This document shows, piece by piece, positions 42,123 through 50,365 of a stretch of 64,000 bases of DNA. Numbering within the stretch: position 1 is the stretch's first letter; each line of letters starts with the position of its first letter. The stretch comes from Chloroflexi bacterium 44-23 (GTDB lineage: Bacteria > Chloroflexota > Anaerolineae > Anaerolineales > Anaerolineaceae). Location: the NCBI GenBank assembly GCA_001899005.1, contig MKUW01000007.1, positions 248,001 to 312,000 on the forward strand, written 5' to 3'. The notes below the pieces were generated by a model, which saw only the letters and a list, made by a program, of their open reading frames with translations, did no database searches and was not told where the DNA came from. The position numbers were made by a program, and so were the translations under genes.

Positions 42123-43691
42123 ATGAATTCAACCTTAGATTCACAAAATCAACCACGTAAAGTAGTTGAAATGAGAGACATTGTAAAGCGCTTTCCAGGC
42201 GTATTGGCAAATGACCATGTTGATTTCGATCTGCTGGAAGGTGAAATTCATGCTCTCTTAGGGGAAAATGGTGCCGGTAAAAGCACTTTAATGAATATTT
42301 TGGCGGGTATGTATAAACCTGAAAGCGGTTCAATTAAGGTTCACGGAAAACCGGTAACTTTTACCTCCCCGAGAGATGCGATTACAGCCGGTATCGGGAT
42401 GATTCATCAACATTTCATGTTGGTACCATCTCAAACTGTTACTGAAAATATTTTATTGGGTTTGGATGAACCACGTTTCATTATGGATTTGAAGAATTAT
42501 GACCAGAAAATTATCGAATTGGGCGAAAAATTCGGCTTGCCAGTCGATCCGACAGCCAAAATCTGGCAGCTTTCCGTGGGTGAACAACAACGTGTTGAAA
42601 TTTTGAAAATGTTATATCGCGGTGCAGATATTTTGATTATGGATGAGCCTACAGCTGTTCTAGCACCGCAAGAAATTGATATTCTTTTCATTACTTTACG
42701 AAATATGGTTGCACTCGGAAAGTCAGTTATTTTTATCAGCCATAAATTGCACGAAGTACAAAAGATTGCAGACCGTTTGACAGTACTGAGAAAAGGAAAA
42801 ATTACAGCCAGTGGCGTCGATGCGAAAGGTAAATCAAGGGCAGAATTGGCGAGATTGATGGTTGGCCGTGAAGTGATTTTCAATCTTGATAAAAAAGAGG
42901 CAAAACCTGGCAAAGTCGTATTAAAAATAGAAAATGTTCATTGTTTAAATGATAAAAACTTGAAAGCATTAAACGGTGTTAGCTTTGAAGTACGTTCCGG
43001 AGAAATAGTCGGTCTCGCGGGTGTTGCCGGGAATGGCCAGAAAGAGTTGGCTGATGTCCTGACCGGTTTGCGGCTTTGTTCTGAAGGTACGATAATTGTT
43101 CAAGGCGAAAACATTGTCAATATGGATGCCAAAGCGGGGATTCGGCATGGCGTTTCACATGTGCCGGAGGATCGCACTCATGTTGGCACTGCTCCGAATT
43201 TAAGTGTGACGGACAACGTCATCATGAAAAACTATTATAAAAAACCAATCGCTAGAGGATGGATGTTGCATAGTCCCTCTGCGGACAAATATGCCAACGA
43301 AATGAAGGAAATTTATGACATTGTGGTTCCTTCGGTGGAAACGCCCGTGCGATTATTATCCGGCGGTAATTTACAGCGTGTAATTTTGGCCAGAGAAATT
43401 TCATCACAGCCTACCTTTATGGTTGCCATGCAACCCACGCGTGGTTTGGATGTGGGCGCTATTGAAGGTGTCCAGAAGTTGCTTTTACTTTTGCGAGACG
43501 CCGGAGCTGCCATTTTGCTTATTTCGGAAGAACTGGAGGAGCTTATTTCTCTTTCCGACCGGATTCTCGTTATTTATGAAGGTGAGATTATGGGAGAGGT
43601 TACCGATGGAGATATTGGAAAAATAGGTTTAATGATGACCGGAACCAGGCAGGAACAATTGGAAAGTATGGGGGTACAAGATGCAAACTGA
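42123..43691 (+). CDS. BMP-type (nucleoside) ABC transporter ATP-binding protein, double domain
   Basis: This is a tandem ABC ATPase (about 522 residues) like YufO or the sugar ATPases RbsA/MglA. The first module has Walker A GENGAGKST, signature LSVGEQQRVEILK and Walker B LIMDEPT. The second module has the degenerate P-loop GVAGNGQKEL and a signature LSGGNLQRVILARE, the usual pattern for this family in which the second site is impaired. The start ATG 42123 has AGAGGG upstream. The stop overlaps the next permease start by 11 nt, so expression is coupled. It powers the two permeases that follow. Confidence 0.94.
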   Translation: MNSTLDSQNQPRKVVEMRDIVKRFPGVLANDHVDFDLLEGEIHALLGENGAGKSTLMNILAGMYKPESGSIKVHGKPVTFTSPRDAITAGIGMIHQHFMLVPSQTVTENILLGLDEPRFIMDLKNYDQKIIELGEKFGLPVDPTAKIWQLSVGEQQRVEILKMLYRGADILIMDEPTAVLAPQEIDILFITLRNMVALGKSVIFISHKLHEVQKIADRLTVLRKGKITASGVDAKGKSRAELARLMVGREVIFNLDKKEAKPGKVVLKIENVHCLNDKNLKALNGVSFEVRSGEIVGLAGVAGNGQKELADVLTGLRLCSEGTIIVQGENIVNMDAKAGIRHGVSHVPEDRTHVGTAPNLSVTDNVIMKNYYKKPIARGWMLHSPSADKYANEMKEIYDIVVPSVETPVRLLSGGNLQRVILAREISSQPTFMVAMQPTRGLDVGAIEGVQKLLLLLRDAGAAILLISEELEELISLSDRILVIYEGEIMGEVTDGDIGKIGLMMTGTRQEQLESMGVQDAN

Positions 43692-44817
43692 TTCCGGCAA
43701 AATCCCAAGCAACCAGGGAATCTTTCCTTTTCGAATTAAATTTGAAGAACGAATTAGTGATGTTCCCAAGTGGTATACATTTGCAATTTCTTTCGGTGCA
43801 GTCGTATTTGCATTGTTGATCGGTGCGATCATTTTATGGTTGGCAGGGGGTAATCCCTGGGCGACCTATGCTCATATCGGTCGTTCATCATTTGGCAGCA
43901 TTGGGGTATTTTCTGACACATTGGTAAAAGCAACCCCCCTTATTCTGGTCGGCCTGGCTTGTTCGGTTGCCTTTCGCATGAAACTATGGAATATTGGTGC
44001 TGAAGGGCAATTTTTCATCGGCGCTTTTGCGGCATCAGCCGTAATTTTGATTCCAATCTTGCCTGAAACAGCCCCTTCCTGGTTGTTCATAGTTGTTACA
44101 GCCGCTGCGGGTTTAATCGGTGGAGGTTTGTATGGCCTTATCCCCGGACTATTGAAAGCCAGATTCAATGTGAATGAGGTCATTTCGACTTTGATGTTAA
44201 ACTACATCGCCATTGCCTGGAACAATTATTTTATTTTTGCTGTTTGGACTGAAGCAGGTTTCCAAATGTCAAAAGTATTCCCTCAAAATTCCTGGTTGCC
44301 CAGATTAACCGACCTTGGCAGTAAAATCCCTGCTTTCCGTGGTTTAACCACGCATTTTGGTCTGGTTCTGGCTATTATTGCAGCGGTAATTGTTTGGTTA
44401 ATTCTCTACCGCAGCCGCTGGGGATATGAGATTCGATTAATTGGCGACAACCCAAAGGCGGCAACATATGCTGGCATCCCTATCAAAAAACATATCGTCT
44501 GGGTAATGGTGTTATCAGGGGCATTGGCAGGCTTGGCTGGAATGTCTGAAATTACAGGTGTAGTACATCGTTTTCAAGGTGCAATTTCTCCAGGATATGG
44601 CTTTACAGGAATTATTGTCGCTTGGCTGGCCAAATTGAATCCATTTGCAGTTATTTTCGTTTCTATTCTTTTTGGAGCCTTAATCCTGGCTGGTAGAGAA
44701 ATCCAGCCATCTGGAGTTCCAAAAATGATCCAGGGCGTTATTCTGGTTAGTCTGATCGCCAGCGATTTCTTAGTCCGCTATAAAGTAAGCATTTCTCGTC
44801 AAAGGGCGGAGGCATAA
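43681..44817 (+). CDS. BMP-type (nucleoside) ABC transporter permease 1
   Basis: This integral membrane subunit of the BPD_transp_2 family (YufP-like) has 378 residues and about 8-10 helices. Family markers are KATPLILVGLACSVAFRMKLWNIGAEGQFFIGA, ARFNVNEVISTLMLNYIAIAW and RLIGDNPKAATYAGI, plus GFTGIIVAWLAKLNP near the end. It begins inside the ATPase gene (11-nt overlap) and is followed after 2 bases by the second permease. It should form the translocation channel as a heterodimer with that protein. Confidence 0.94.
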   Translation: MQTDSGKIPSNQGIFPFRIKFEERISDVPKWYTFAISFGAVVFALLIGAIILWLAGGNPWATYAHIGRSSFGSIGVFSDTLVKATPLILVGLACSVAFRMKLWNIGAEGQFFIGAFAASAVILIPILPETAPSWLFIVVTAAAGLIGGGLYGLIPGLLKARFNVNEVISTLMLNYIAIAWNNYFIFAVWTEAGFQMSKVFPQNSWLPRLTDLGSKIPAFRGLTTHFGLVLAIIAAVIVWLILYRSRWGYEIRLIGDNPKAATYAGIPIKKHIVWVMVLSGALAGLAGMSEITGVVHRFQGAISPGYGFTGIIVAWLAKLNPFAVIFVSILFGALILAGREIQPSGVPKMIQGVILVSLIASDFLVRYKVSISRQRAEA

Positions 44818-44819
44818 TT

Positions 44820-45788
44820 ATGGATCCTTTGATTATTTTGCAAGCTGGAGTTGCTTCTGGGACTGTTTTATTGTTCGCCACTTTGGGCGGGATTTTCAAT
44901 GAACGCAGCGGAATCATGAACCTTGGAATAGAAGGTATGATGCTGATCGGTGCAATGACTGCATTCAGCGTTACTGCCAAAACAGGGCTCCCCTGGTTAG
45001 GCCTGGTCGCTGCAATGTTGGCGGCGGGTGCGCTCAGTCAGATTCATGCTTTTATCACGATTACCTTGCAGGCAGATCAAGTTGTCAGCGGTCTGGCTTT
45101 GACCTTTCTGGGTACCGGCATAAGCCTGGTTTTTGGAGAAGGTCTAAGCAAAGCTGGTGTGATTTCCTTACTTCCTGTGTTTACAATCCCGATTTTATCG
45201 CAAATCCCAATTCTTGGAAAAATATTTTTTGAAAACCAATCTATTCTGGTTTACATTGGCTATTTATTGGTTCCTTTCTGCTGGTGGTATATCAATAAAA
45301 CCAGACCGGGACTGCATTTGCGCGCTGTCGGAGAATATCCAGCCGCAGCAGATGCCTTGGGAATCAATGTTTATGGATTGCGTTATTTCTATGTTTTTAT
45401 TGGCGGTTTATTGGCCGGGTTGTCTGGTGCCACCATCAGCCTGGCAATTTCACCTGGTTGGTTCAGCGAATTAACCACCGGGGGGCAAGGGTGGATTGCG
45501 ATTGGTTTGATCATATTCTCCCAATGGAACCCTTACCGTGCAATGTTTGGTTCTTATTTTTTCGGTGCATTGCGACGCTTAATCCTCGATATTCAAGGTC
45601 CAGCGATTTTGTTTGGATTTGCGAATCCATTTTATTACAATCCATATTATGGTTTCTTTTTACAAATGCTTCCATATGCATTTACGATATTGGTTTTGGT
45701 GATTGGATCAAAAGAAGCAATTCGAAAACACCTGGGAGCACCGGCAGCCTTAGGGATTCCTTATATTCGGGGACAACGCGGTATTTGA
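44820..45788 (+). CDS. BMP-type (nucleoside) ABC transporter permease 2
   Basis: This is the second BPD_transp_2 permease (YufQ-like), 322 residues and about 8 helices. Family markers are FATLGGIFNERSGIMNLGIEGMMLIGAM, QADQVVSGLALTFLGTGI, GLHLRAVGEYPAAADALGI and GGQGWIAIGLIIFSQWNP. It completes the importer whose gene order is binding protein, ATPase, permease, permease. The NERSGIxNLGxEG signature is typical of nucleoside and BMP systems. About 170 non-coding bases separate it from the next gene. Confidence 0.94.
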   Translation: MDPLIILQAGVASGTVLLFATLGGIFNERSGIMNLGIEGMMLIGAMTAFSVTAKTGLPWLGLVAAMLAAGALSQIHAFITITLQADQVVSGLALTFLGTGISLVFGEGLSKAGVISLLPVFTIPILSQIPILGKIFFENQSILVYIGYLLVPFCWWYINKTRPGLHLRAVGEYPAAADALGINVYGLRYFYVFIGGLLAGLSGATISLAISPGWFSELTTGGQGWIAIGLIIFSQWNPYRAMFGSYFFGALRRLILDIQGPAILFGFANPFYYNPYYGFFLQMLPYAFTILVLVIGSKEAIRKHLGAPAALGIPYIRGQRGI

Positions 45789-45960
45789 AGAATTTACTTC
45801 TCCACGGGTATTTTTAGTTACTGCCTGTGAGGTGTGGCAAATATTTGTTTAATGGAAGGCTCTACCTACAACTTACAGACCGACTATAATTAGGTGAAAA
45901 GGAGCATTATACTTTTAGCTAAAATGAAATTGAAGAACACTAAAAGAAAAAACAATTGCC

Positions 45961-47208
45961 ATGAATAAATTCTTAGGTTATCGGTGTTTGAAATGTAAAA
46001 CTGAATATCCATTTACCCAAAATCTTTATACGTGTCCTAAGGATGGCAGTAATTTAGAAATCATTATCGATACAGCCACGATCCGAAGAAAGTATGAGAT
46101 TTCGGATATTGTCTCACGAAATGAAGAATCATTGTGGCGCTATCTTCCATTATTGCCTGTTAAAGACCCGGGTGGCGAAGGCACTCCATTACATATGACG
46201 GGTTGGACACCGCTGTACTCTCCTCCGGCTTTACGTCAAGCATTGGGCTTGAAATCTCTCTGGATAAAAGATGAAGGTCGAAATCCAACCGGCTCGTTTA
46301 AAGATCGGGCAAGTGCAATTGTTATCGCCAGAGGAATTGAAATTAAAGCTGAAGTCCTGGTTACTGCCTCTACCGGAAATGCAGGCGCAGCACTGGCCGG
46401 GCTGTCAGCTGCAGTCGCTCAAAAGGCAGTTATTTTTGCGCCTAAAACAGCACCACCCGCCAAAATAGCCCAATTATTAATTTATGGATCTCAGGTAATT
46501 TTGGTAAACGGAAATTATGACAGTGCATTTGATCTTTCTGTTGAAGCAGCCAATCAGTTTGGTTGGTACAGCCGCAACACAGGTTATAACCCATTTACGG
46601 CTGAAGGAAAAAAGACTGCCGCATTCGAAATTTGGGAACAGGTCATTTTGAAAGAAAATACCTCTCACAAACCGCTTATCGTATTTGTCAGTGTCGGTGA
46701 CGGAAATATTATTAGCGGTATTCATAAAGGTTTTCAAGACTTGTTAGCACTGGGTTGGCTGGAACAAATGCCACGCTTGTTTGGTGTTCAAGCAGAAGGT
46801 TCATCGGCGATTGCCAATGCTTATTTTAACCACTCAGATGTCATTGTACCTGTCAAAGCCGATACAATTGCCGATAGCATATCTGTGGATTTACCGCGTG
46901 ATGGCGACCGCGCTTTACACGCTGTGATTGATTCCAAAGGTACATTTTTGAAAGTTAGCGATCAGATGATCCTTGACGCAATTGTATCTTTGGGAAATGC
47001 AGGAATCTTTTCCGAGCCGGCCGGCGCGGCTGCTTATGCGGGTTTAACGCAAGCGATTGAACAAGGGAAGGTCAATGCTGATGATCCGGTTGTTGTTATT
47101 AATACCGGGAACGGATTGAAAGATGTGAGAGCTGCCATGAAAGCAGTTGCACCTGCCCCAGTTATTGAGCCAACCATGCTATCATTGAGAGAATTACTTA
47201 ATAAATAA
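45961..47208 (+). CDS. Threonine synthase-like PLP enzyme with N-terminal zinc ribbon
   Basis: This fold-type II pyridoxal-phosphate enzyme of 415 residues most resembles threonine synthase. The N-terminus has a rubredoxin-like CxxC ([12 protein letters not shown]) and a further Cys in YTCPKDGS, as in the Thermus/archaeal ThrC group. The PLP lysine is in [11 protein letters not shown] and the phosphate-binding loop is [13 protein letters not shown]. Near the C-terminus [12 protein letters not shown] and [10 protein letters not shown] are conserved. Genuine ThrC is the default call. Its location between the purine importer and hydantoinase leaves open a role as an ammonia-lyase for a C3 amino acid. 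No ribosome binding site is visible. Confidence 0.8.
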   Translation: MNKFLGYRCLKCKTEYPFTQNLYTCPKDGSNLEIIIDTATIRRKYEISDIVSRNEESLWRYLPLLPVKDPGGEGTPLHMTGWTPLYSPPALRQALGLKSLWIKDEGRNPTGSFKDRASAIVIARGIEIKAEVLVTASTGNAGAALAGLSAAVAQKAVIFAPKTAPPAKIAQLLIYGSQVILVNGNYDSAFDLSVEAANQFGWYSRNTGYNPFTAEGKKTAAFEIWEQVILKENTSHKPLIVFVSVGDGNIISGIHKGFQDLLALGWLEQMPRLFGVQAEGSSAIANAYFNHSDVIVPVKADTIADSISVDLPRDGDRALHAVIDSKGTFLKVSDQMILDAIVSLGNAGIFSEPAGAAAYAGLTQAIEQGKVNADDPVVVINTGNGLKDVRAAMKAVAPAPVIEPTMLSLRELLNK

Positions 47209-47224
47209 CCTGAGAGAATTTGCT

Positions 47225-48187
47225 GTGGAAAAACCAATTATTTTTACTCTGATCGCTCCAATATTTAATGAAATAGAAAATCTTCCAATTCTTTATGAAC
47301 GAATTAAAAATGTAATGGACCAGACCGGCGATACCTGGGAATTAATCCTGGTTGATGATGGTTCCAGTGATGGTTCGTCGGATTTTATTCGTGAGTTGGC
47401 TGGCAAGGATGAGCGGATCAGACCTGTTATTTTTGCTCGTAACTTTGGGCATCAAATTGCCGTAACTGCCGGGCTGGATTACAGCCGAGGGGAATCGGTA
47501 ACGATTATTGATGCAGATTTACAAGACCCTCCAGAAGTAATTTTGGATATGATTGAGAAATGGCGTGAAGGATACCAGGTAATTTATGCTGTCCGCTCGG
47601 AAAGAGAGGGCGAAACATGGTTTAAAACATTTACTGCCTCGCTTTTCTACCGTCTGATCTACCGCATTACAGAGGTGAAAATCCCTTTGGATACTGGCGA
47701 TTTTCGGATGATGGATCGCAAAGTGGTAAATGTGATGAATTCAATGCGGGAGCATCATCGTTTTCTACGTGGAATGTCTGCCTGGGTTGGCTTTAAACAA
47801 ATCGGTGTAAATTACAAACGTGCCGCACGACTCTCCGGGGAAACAAAATATCCTTTTAAGAAAATGTTCAAATTGGCACTGACAGCAATTACTGGTTTTT
47901 CTTTTGTTCCTTTGCAAATGGCTACTTATTTAGGGTTTTTTGCTGCGGCAATTGCGGTTATCGCCATTCCAATAGTTGTAATAATGAGGTTTACAGGTTC
48001 ACAATCATTTTTTGGACAAGCGACAACATTGATCGCAGTCTTGTTTTTTGGCGGCGTACAATTGATTAGCTTGGGAATTCTGGGAGAATACATTGGTCGC
48101 ATTTATGATGAAGTAAAAGGCAGGCCCTTATATATCGTAAGTGAATCGCCAAATGATTTTATTACAAATACTGATAGGAGCACTTAA
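47225..48187 (+). CDS. GT2-family polyprenyl-phosphate glycosyltransferase (DPM1/GtrB-like)
   Basis: This membrane-bound GT-A glycosyltransferase of 320 residues makes a polyprenyl-phosphate sugar. The catalytic domain starts [21 protein letters not shown], with [12 protein letters not shown], the DXD-type [14 protein letters not shown], and [14 protein letters not shown] followed by [11 protein letters not shown]. Two transmembrane helices lie near the C-terminus. The start is GTG at 47225, 16 bases after the PLP gene. Functionally it does not fit purine degradation, so it is probably a bystander, perhaps serving GT-C enzymes such as the one at 18277-19782. Confidence 0.88.
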   Translation: MEKPIIFTLIAPIFNEIENLPILYERIKNVMDQTGDTWELILVDDGSSDGSSDFIRELAGKDERIRPVIFARNFGHQIAVTAGLDYSRGESVTIIDADLQDPPEVILDMIEKWREGYQVIYAVRSEREGETWFKTFTASLFYRLIYRITEVKIPLDTGDFRMMDRKVVNVMNSMREHHRFLRGMSAWVGFKQIGVNYKRAARLSGETKYPFKKMFKLALTAITGFSFVPLQMATYLGFFAAAIAVIAIPIVVIMRFTGSQSFFGQATTLIAVLFFGGVQLISLGILGEYIGRIYDEVKGRPLYIVSESPNDFITNTDRST

Positions 48188-48189
48188 AA

Positions 48190-49668
48190 ATGGCAAGAAT
48201 AGATCTAACGCTAAACAAATTGGGGCGGGAGAATGCTATCAAGCGGTTCAGGGAACAAAATATCATTTTGCCAACATTTGCACAGATGAGAAACCCCGAA
48301 CTTATTCCAGCGGGGATTAAGGCTGAACTTGATTCGATTGGGTTGTGGGATATCCATCCACGAAATCTTTTTCGTATCTCATGGAAAAATGAACCGAAAG
48401 CCAGCGGGGGTGAGTTTGTAGGTGTAAATTATTTCGAACTTCCCAGTTCTTTAACTGGTGTGAACGCAAGAATCATCATGCTGGTCGGGAAATGGATTCC
48501 AACCGGTTCTCATAAAGTGGGAGCAGCATATGGCTGTTTGGTCCCGCGCATCGTCACAGGTCAATTTGATCCTACTTACCAAAAAGCTGTCTGGCCATCT
48601 ACCGGGAATTATTGCCGTGGTGGCGCTTATGATTCCGCTTTAATGGCGAGTCAATCTGTGGCAATCCTGCCGGAAGGTATGAGCAAGGAACGCTTTGATT
48701 GGTTGAAAAAGGTTGCTGGAGAAGTTATTGCGACTCCAGGAACCGAATCAAACGTGAAAGAAATCTTTGACAAGTGTTGGGAATTACGCAAATCTGGTGA
48801 ACCACTCGTAATTTTTAATCAGTTCGATGAATTTGGCAATTACATTTGGCACTATGATGTCACAGGACATGCTTTTGAGGAAATTCTTAAAGCCGAACTT
48901 GGCCCTGATGATCGCTATGCCGGAGCTTGTTTTACTACCGGATCCGCCGGGACCATTGGCAGCGCTGATTATCTTAAAAAGCTCTATCCGTATTCAAAAA
49001 TTGTAGCCAGTGAGGCCCTGCAATGCCCCACTTTACTAAATAACGGGTTTGGTGCTCATCGAATTGAAGGTATTGGTGATAAGCATGTTCCCTGGGTTCA
49101 TAATGTTAAAAATACCGATATGGTGACTGCCATTGATGACAATTCCGTTGTTCGCATAACCAGGTTATTCAACGAGCCTGAAGGTCATGCATACCTGCTG
49201 AGTAAAGGCATTTCACAAGATGTGGTTAACAAATTGGACTTGTTTGGCCTTTCTGGCGTTGCTAATATGTTGACAGCAATAAAATTTGCAAAATATTATG
49301 AACTTACTGAAAATGATGTTGTTCTGTCTGTTTTAACTGATTCCATTGAATTATACGGAACCCGCCTTGAGGAATACCGCGAAGAAATGGGTGAATATAC
49401 GGGCTATGACGCCGTTGAAGCATACACCAGAGATATTTTAGGTGAGACAACCGATAATATGCAAGAATTGACGTATGTCGACAAGAAACGGATTCATAAT
49501 CTCAAGTACTATACCTGGGTTGAACAGCAAGGGAAGACTTACGATGAAATTATGGATCAATGGTATGACGATACTTATTGGAGTGGCTTCCAACAGCAGG
49601 TTGATGAATTCGATAAATTAATTAATGAATTTAATGAGGAAGTAGGATTGATCAAGAAATACCGATAA
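48190..49668 (+). CDS. PLP-dependent enzyme of the tryptophan synthase beta/cysteine synthase fold, function unknown
   Basis: This is a large (492 residues) fold-type II PLP protein that I cannot assign to a characterised enzyme. The likely PLP lysine is in KWIPTGSHKVGAAYG, the phosphate-binding or substrate loop is in WPSTGNYCRGGAYDSALMA, and a second Gly-rich region is in CFTTGSAGTIGSADYLKKL. Compared with YgeX, a 2,3-diaminopropionate ammonia-lyase of about 400 residues, it is longer and clearly different. Yet it occupies the same genetic setting with YgeY, a YgeW-like protein, carbamate kinase and hydantoinase. A lyase for an amino-acid product of the pathway is plausible but is inference. 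A long palindrome follows the gene. Confidence 0.75.
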   Translation: MARIDLTLNKLGRENAIKRFREQNIILPTFAQMRNPELIPAGIKAELDSIGLWDIHPRNLFRISWKNEPKASGGEFVGVNYFELPSSLTGVNARIIMLVGKWIPTGSHKVGAAYGCLVPRIVTGQFDPTYQKAVWPSTGNYCRGGAYDSALMASQSVAILPEGMSKERFDWLKKVAGEVIATPGTESNVKEIFDKCWELRKSGEPLVIFNQFDEFGNYIWHYDVTGHAFEEILKAELGPDDRYAGACFTTGSAGTIGSADYLKKLYPYSKIVASEALQCPTLLNNGFGAHRIEGIGDKHVPWVHNVKNTDMVTAIDDNSVVRITRLFNEPEGHAYLLSKGISQDVVNKLDLFGLSGVANMLTAIKFAKYYELTENDVVLSVLTDSIELYGTRLEEYREEMGEYTGYDAVEAYTRDILGETTDNMQELTYVDKKRIHNLKYYTWVEQQGKTYDEIMDQWYDDTYWSGFQQQVDEFDKLINEFNEEVGLIKKYR

Positions 49669-49685
49669 TCACGCTTTGTGAGAAT

Positions 49686-49729
49686 GAAGGAACCCTAATA
49701 ATGAGATCTCTCATCATTAGGGTTCCTTC
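49686..49729. repeat. 44-base near-perfect palindrome
   Basis: GAAGGAACCCTAAT (49686-49699) pairs with ATTAGGGTTCCTTC (49716-49729). After one mismatch, ATGAGA pairs with TCTCAT (49701-49706 with 49709-49714). It lies 17 bases after the PLP gene stop and 28 bases before the next ATG. A run of A, not T, follows, so it is not a standard terminator for the plus strand. It could be an RNA-stability hairpin or a recoding/processing site within the operon. Confidence 0.7.
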
Positions 49730-49756
49730 AAAAAACACGCTATTTTGGAGGTTATA

Positions 49757-50314
49757 ATGGCTGATTGCCCAAATGAAACAGATATTGTATTGGTTGCCAT
49801 TTTACCTGATCCAAAGGACCTGGATATTGCCCGAATGTTAGGGTGGTACCGTATTCCACTTAAATCCGCTCCAAAAGTTGTCTCTGTTGATTGTCTTGCT
49901 TTTTATCAAACCAGCGCATTTGGTGATGAAGATCGCTGGTCAATAAAAATGGTTGCGCCTGTCAAAGGGCATGAACTGACCACTCGAGCTGAACTATTTC
50001 GCGATCAGCCCGAGCATCCTCGCGCGCATGAAGAATACTATAAAATCCAAATCGGACCATTAATTGAACTCAATAAACCTATTCAGGCTGACAAATGGCG
50101 GCGCATTACCTTTTTTTACACGACAGGATTTTTACTAAAAAATGCTGTAACGGTTCGTGATCTTATTGTATCTGGAGAAGATCGGCTTATACTTTGGAAT
50201 AGATTGTGTGAAAGAATGAATCAGGATCCAAATGTGAATACTGACATAGACGATTTTGCTAAATGGAATATTGATTTTCTGGAACTATTAAGCCAATGGG
50301 ACGCCATCAAATAG
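49757..50314 (+). CDS. Conserved protein of unknown function in the purine cluster
   Basis: No function can be named for this soluble 185-residue protein, which has no signal peptide or transmembrane helix. The core contains MLGWYRIPLKSAPKVV, DCLAFYQTSAFG, the basic-aromatic KMVAPVKGHELTTRAELF, HPRAHEEYYKIQIGPLI, and WRRITFFYTTGFLLKNA. I recall a similar WYRIP...AFYQ...HPRA..YYK...RRITF pattern in uncharacterised bacterial proteins, sometimes beside DUF559-type nuclease domains, but I cannot verify this. The His/Arg-rich conserved core could bind nucleic acid or a phosphate-bearing ligand. GGAGG lies 6 bases before ATG 49757. It sits between the PLP enzyme and hydantoinase, so a pathway role is possible. 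Confidence 0.7.
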   Translation: MADCPNETDIVLVAILPDPKDLDIARMLGWYRIPLKSAPKVVSVDCLAFYQTSAFGDEDRWSIKMVAPVKGHELTTRAELFRDQPEHPRAHEEYYKIQIGPLIELNKPIQADKWRRITFFYTTGFLLKNAVTVRDLIVSGEDRLILWNRLCERMNQDPNVNTDIDDFAKWNIDFLELLSQWDAIK

Positions 50315-50365
50315 AATGACTTCTTCGATGATCTCAAAAAATAATTAAAATAGGAGGAGAAAAAC

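Noticed and set aside
45924..45968. Threonine-attenuator leader peptide
   Set aside because: The small frame contains only one or two Thr codons and no Ile run, and there is no terminator/antiterminator pair.
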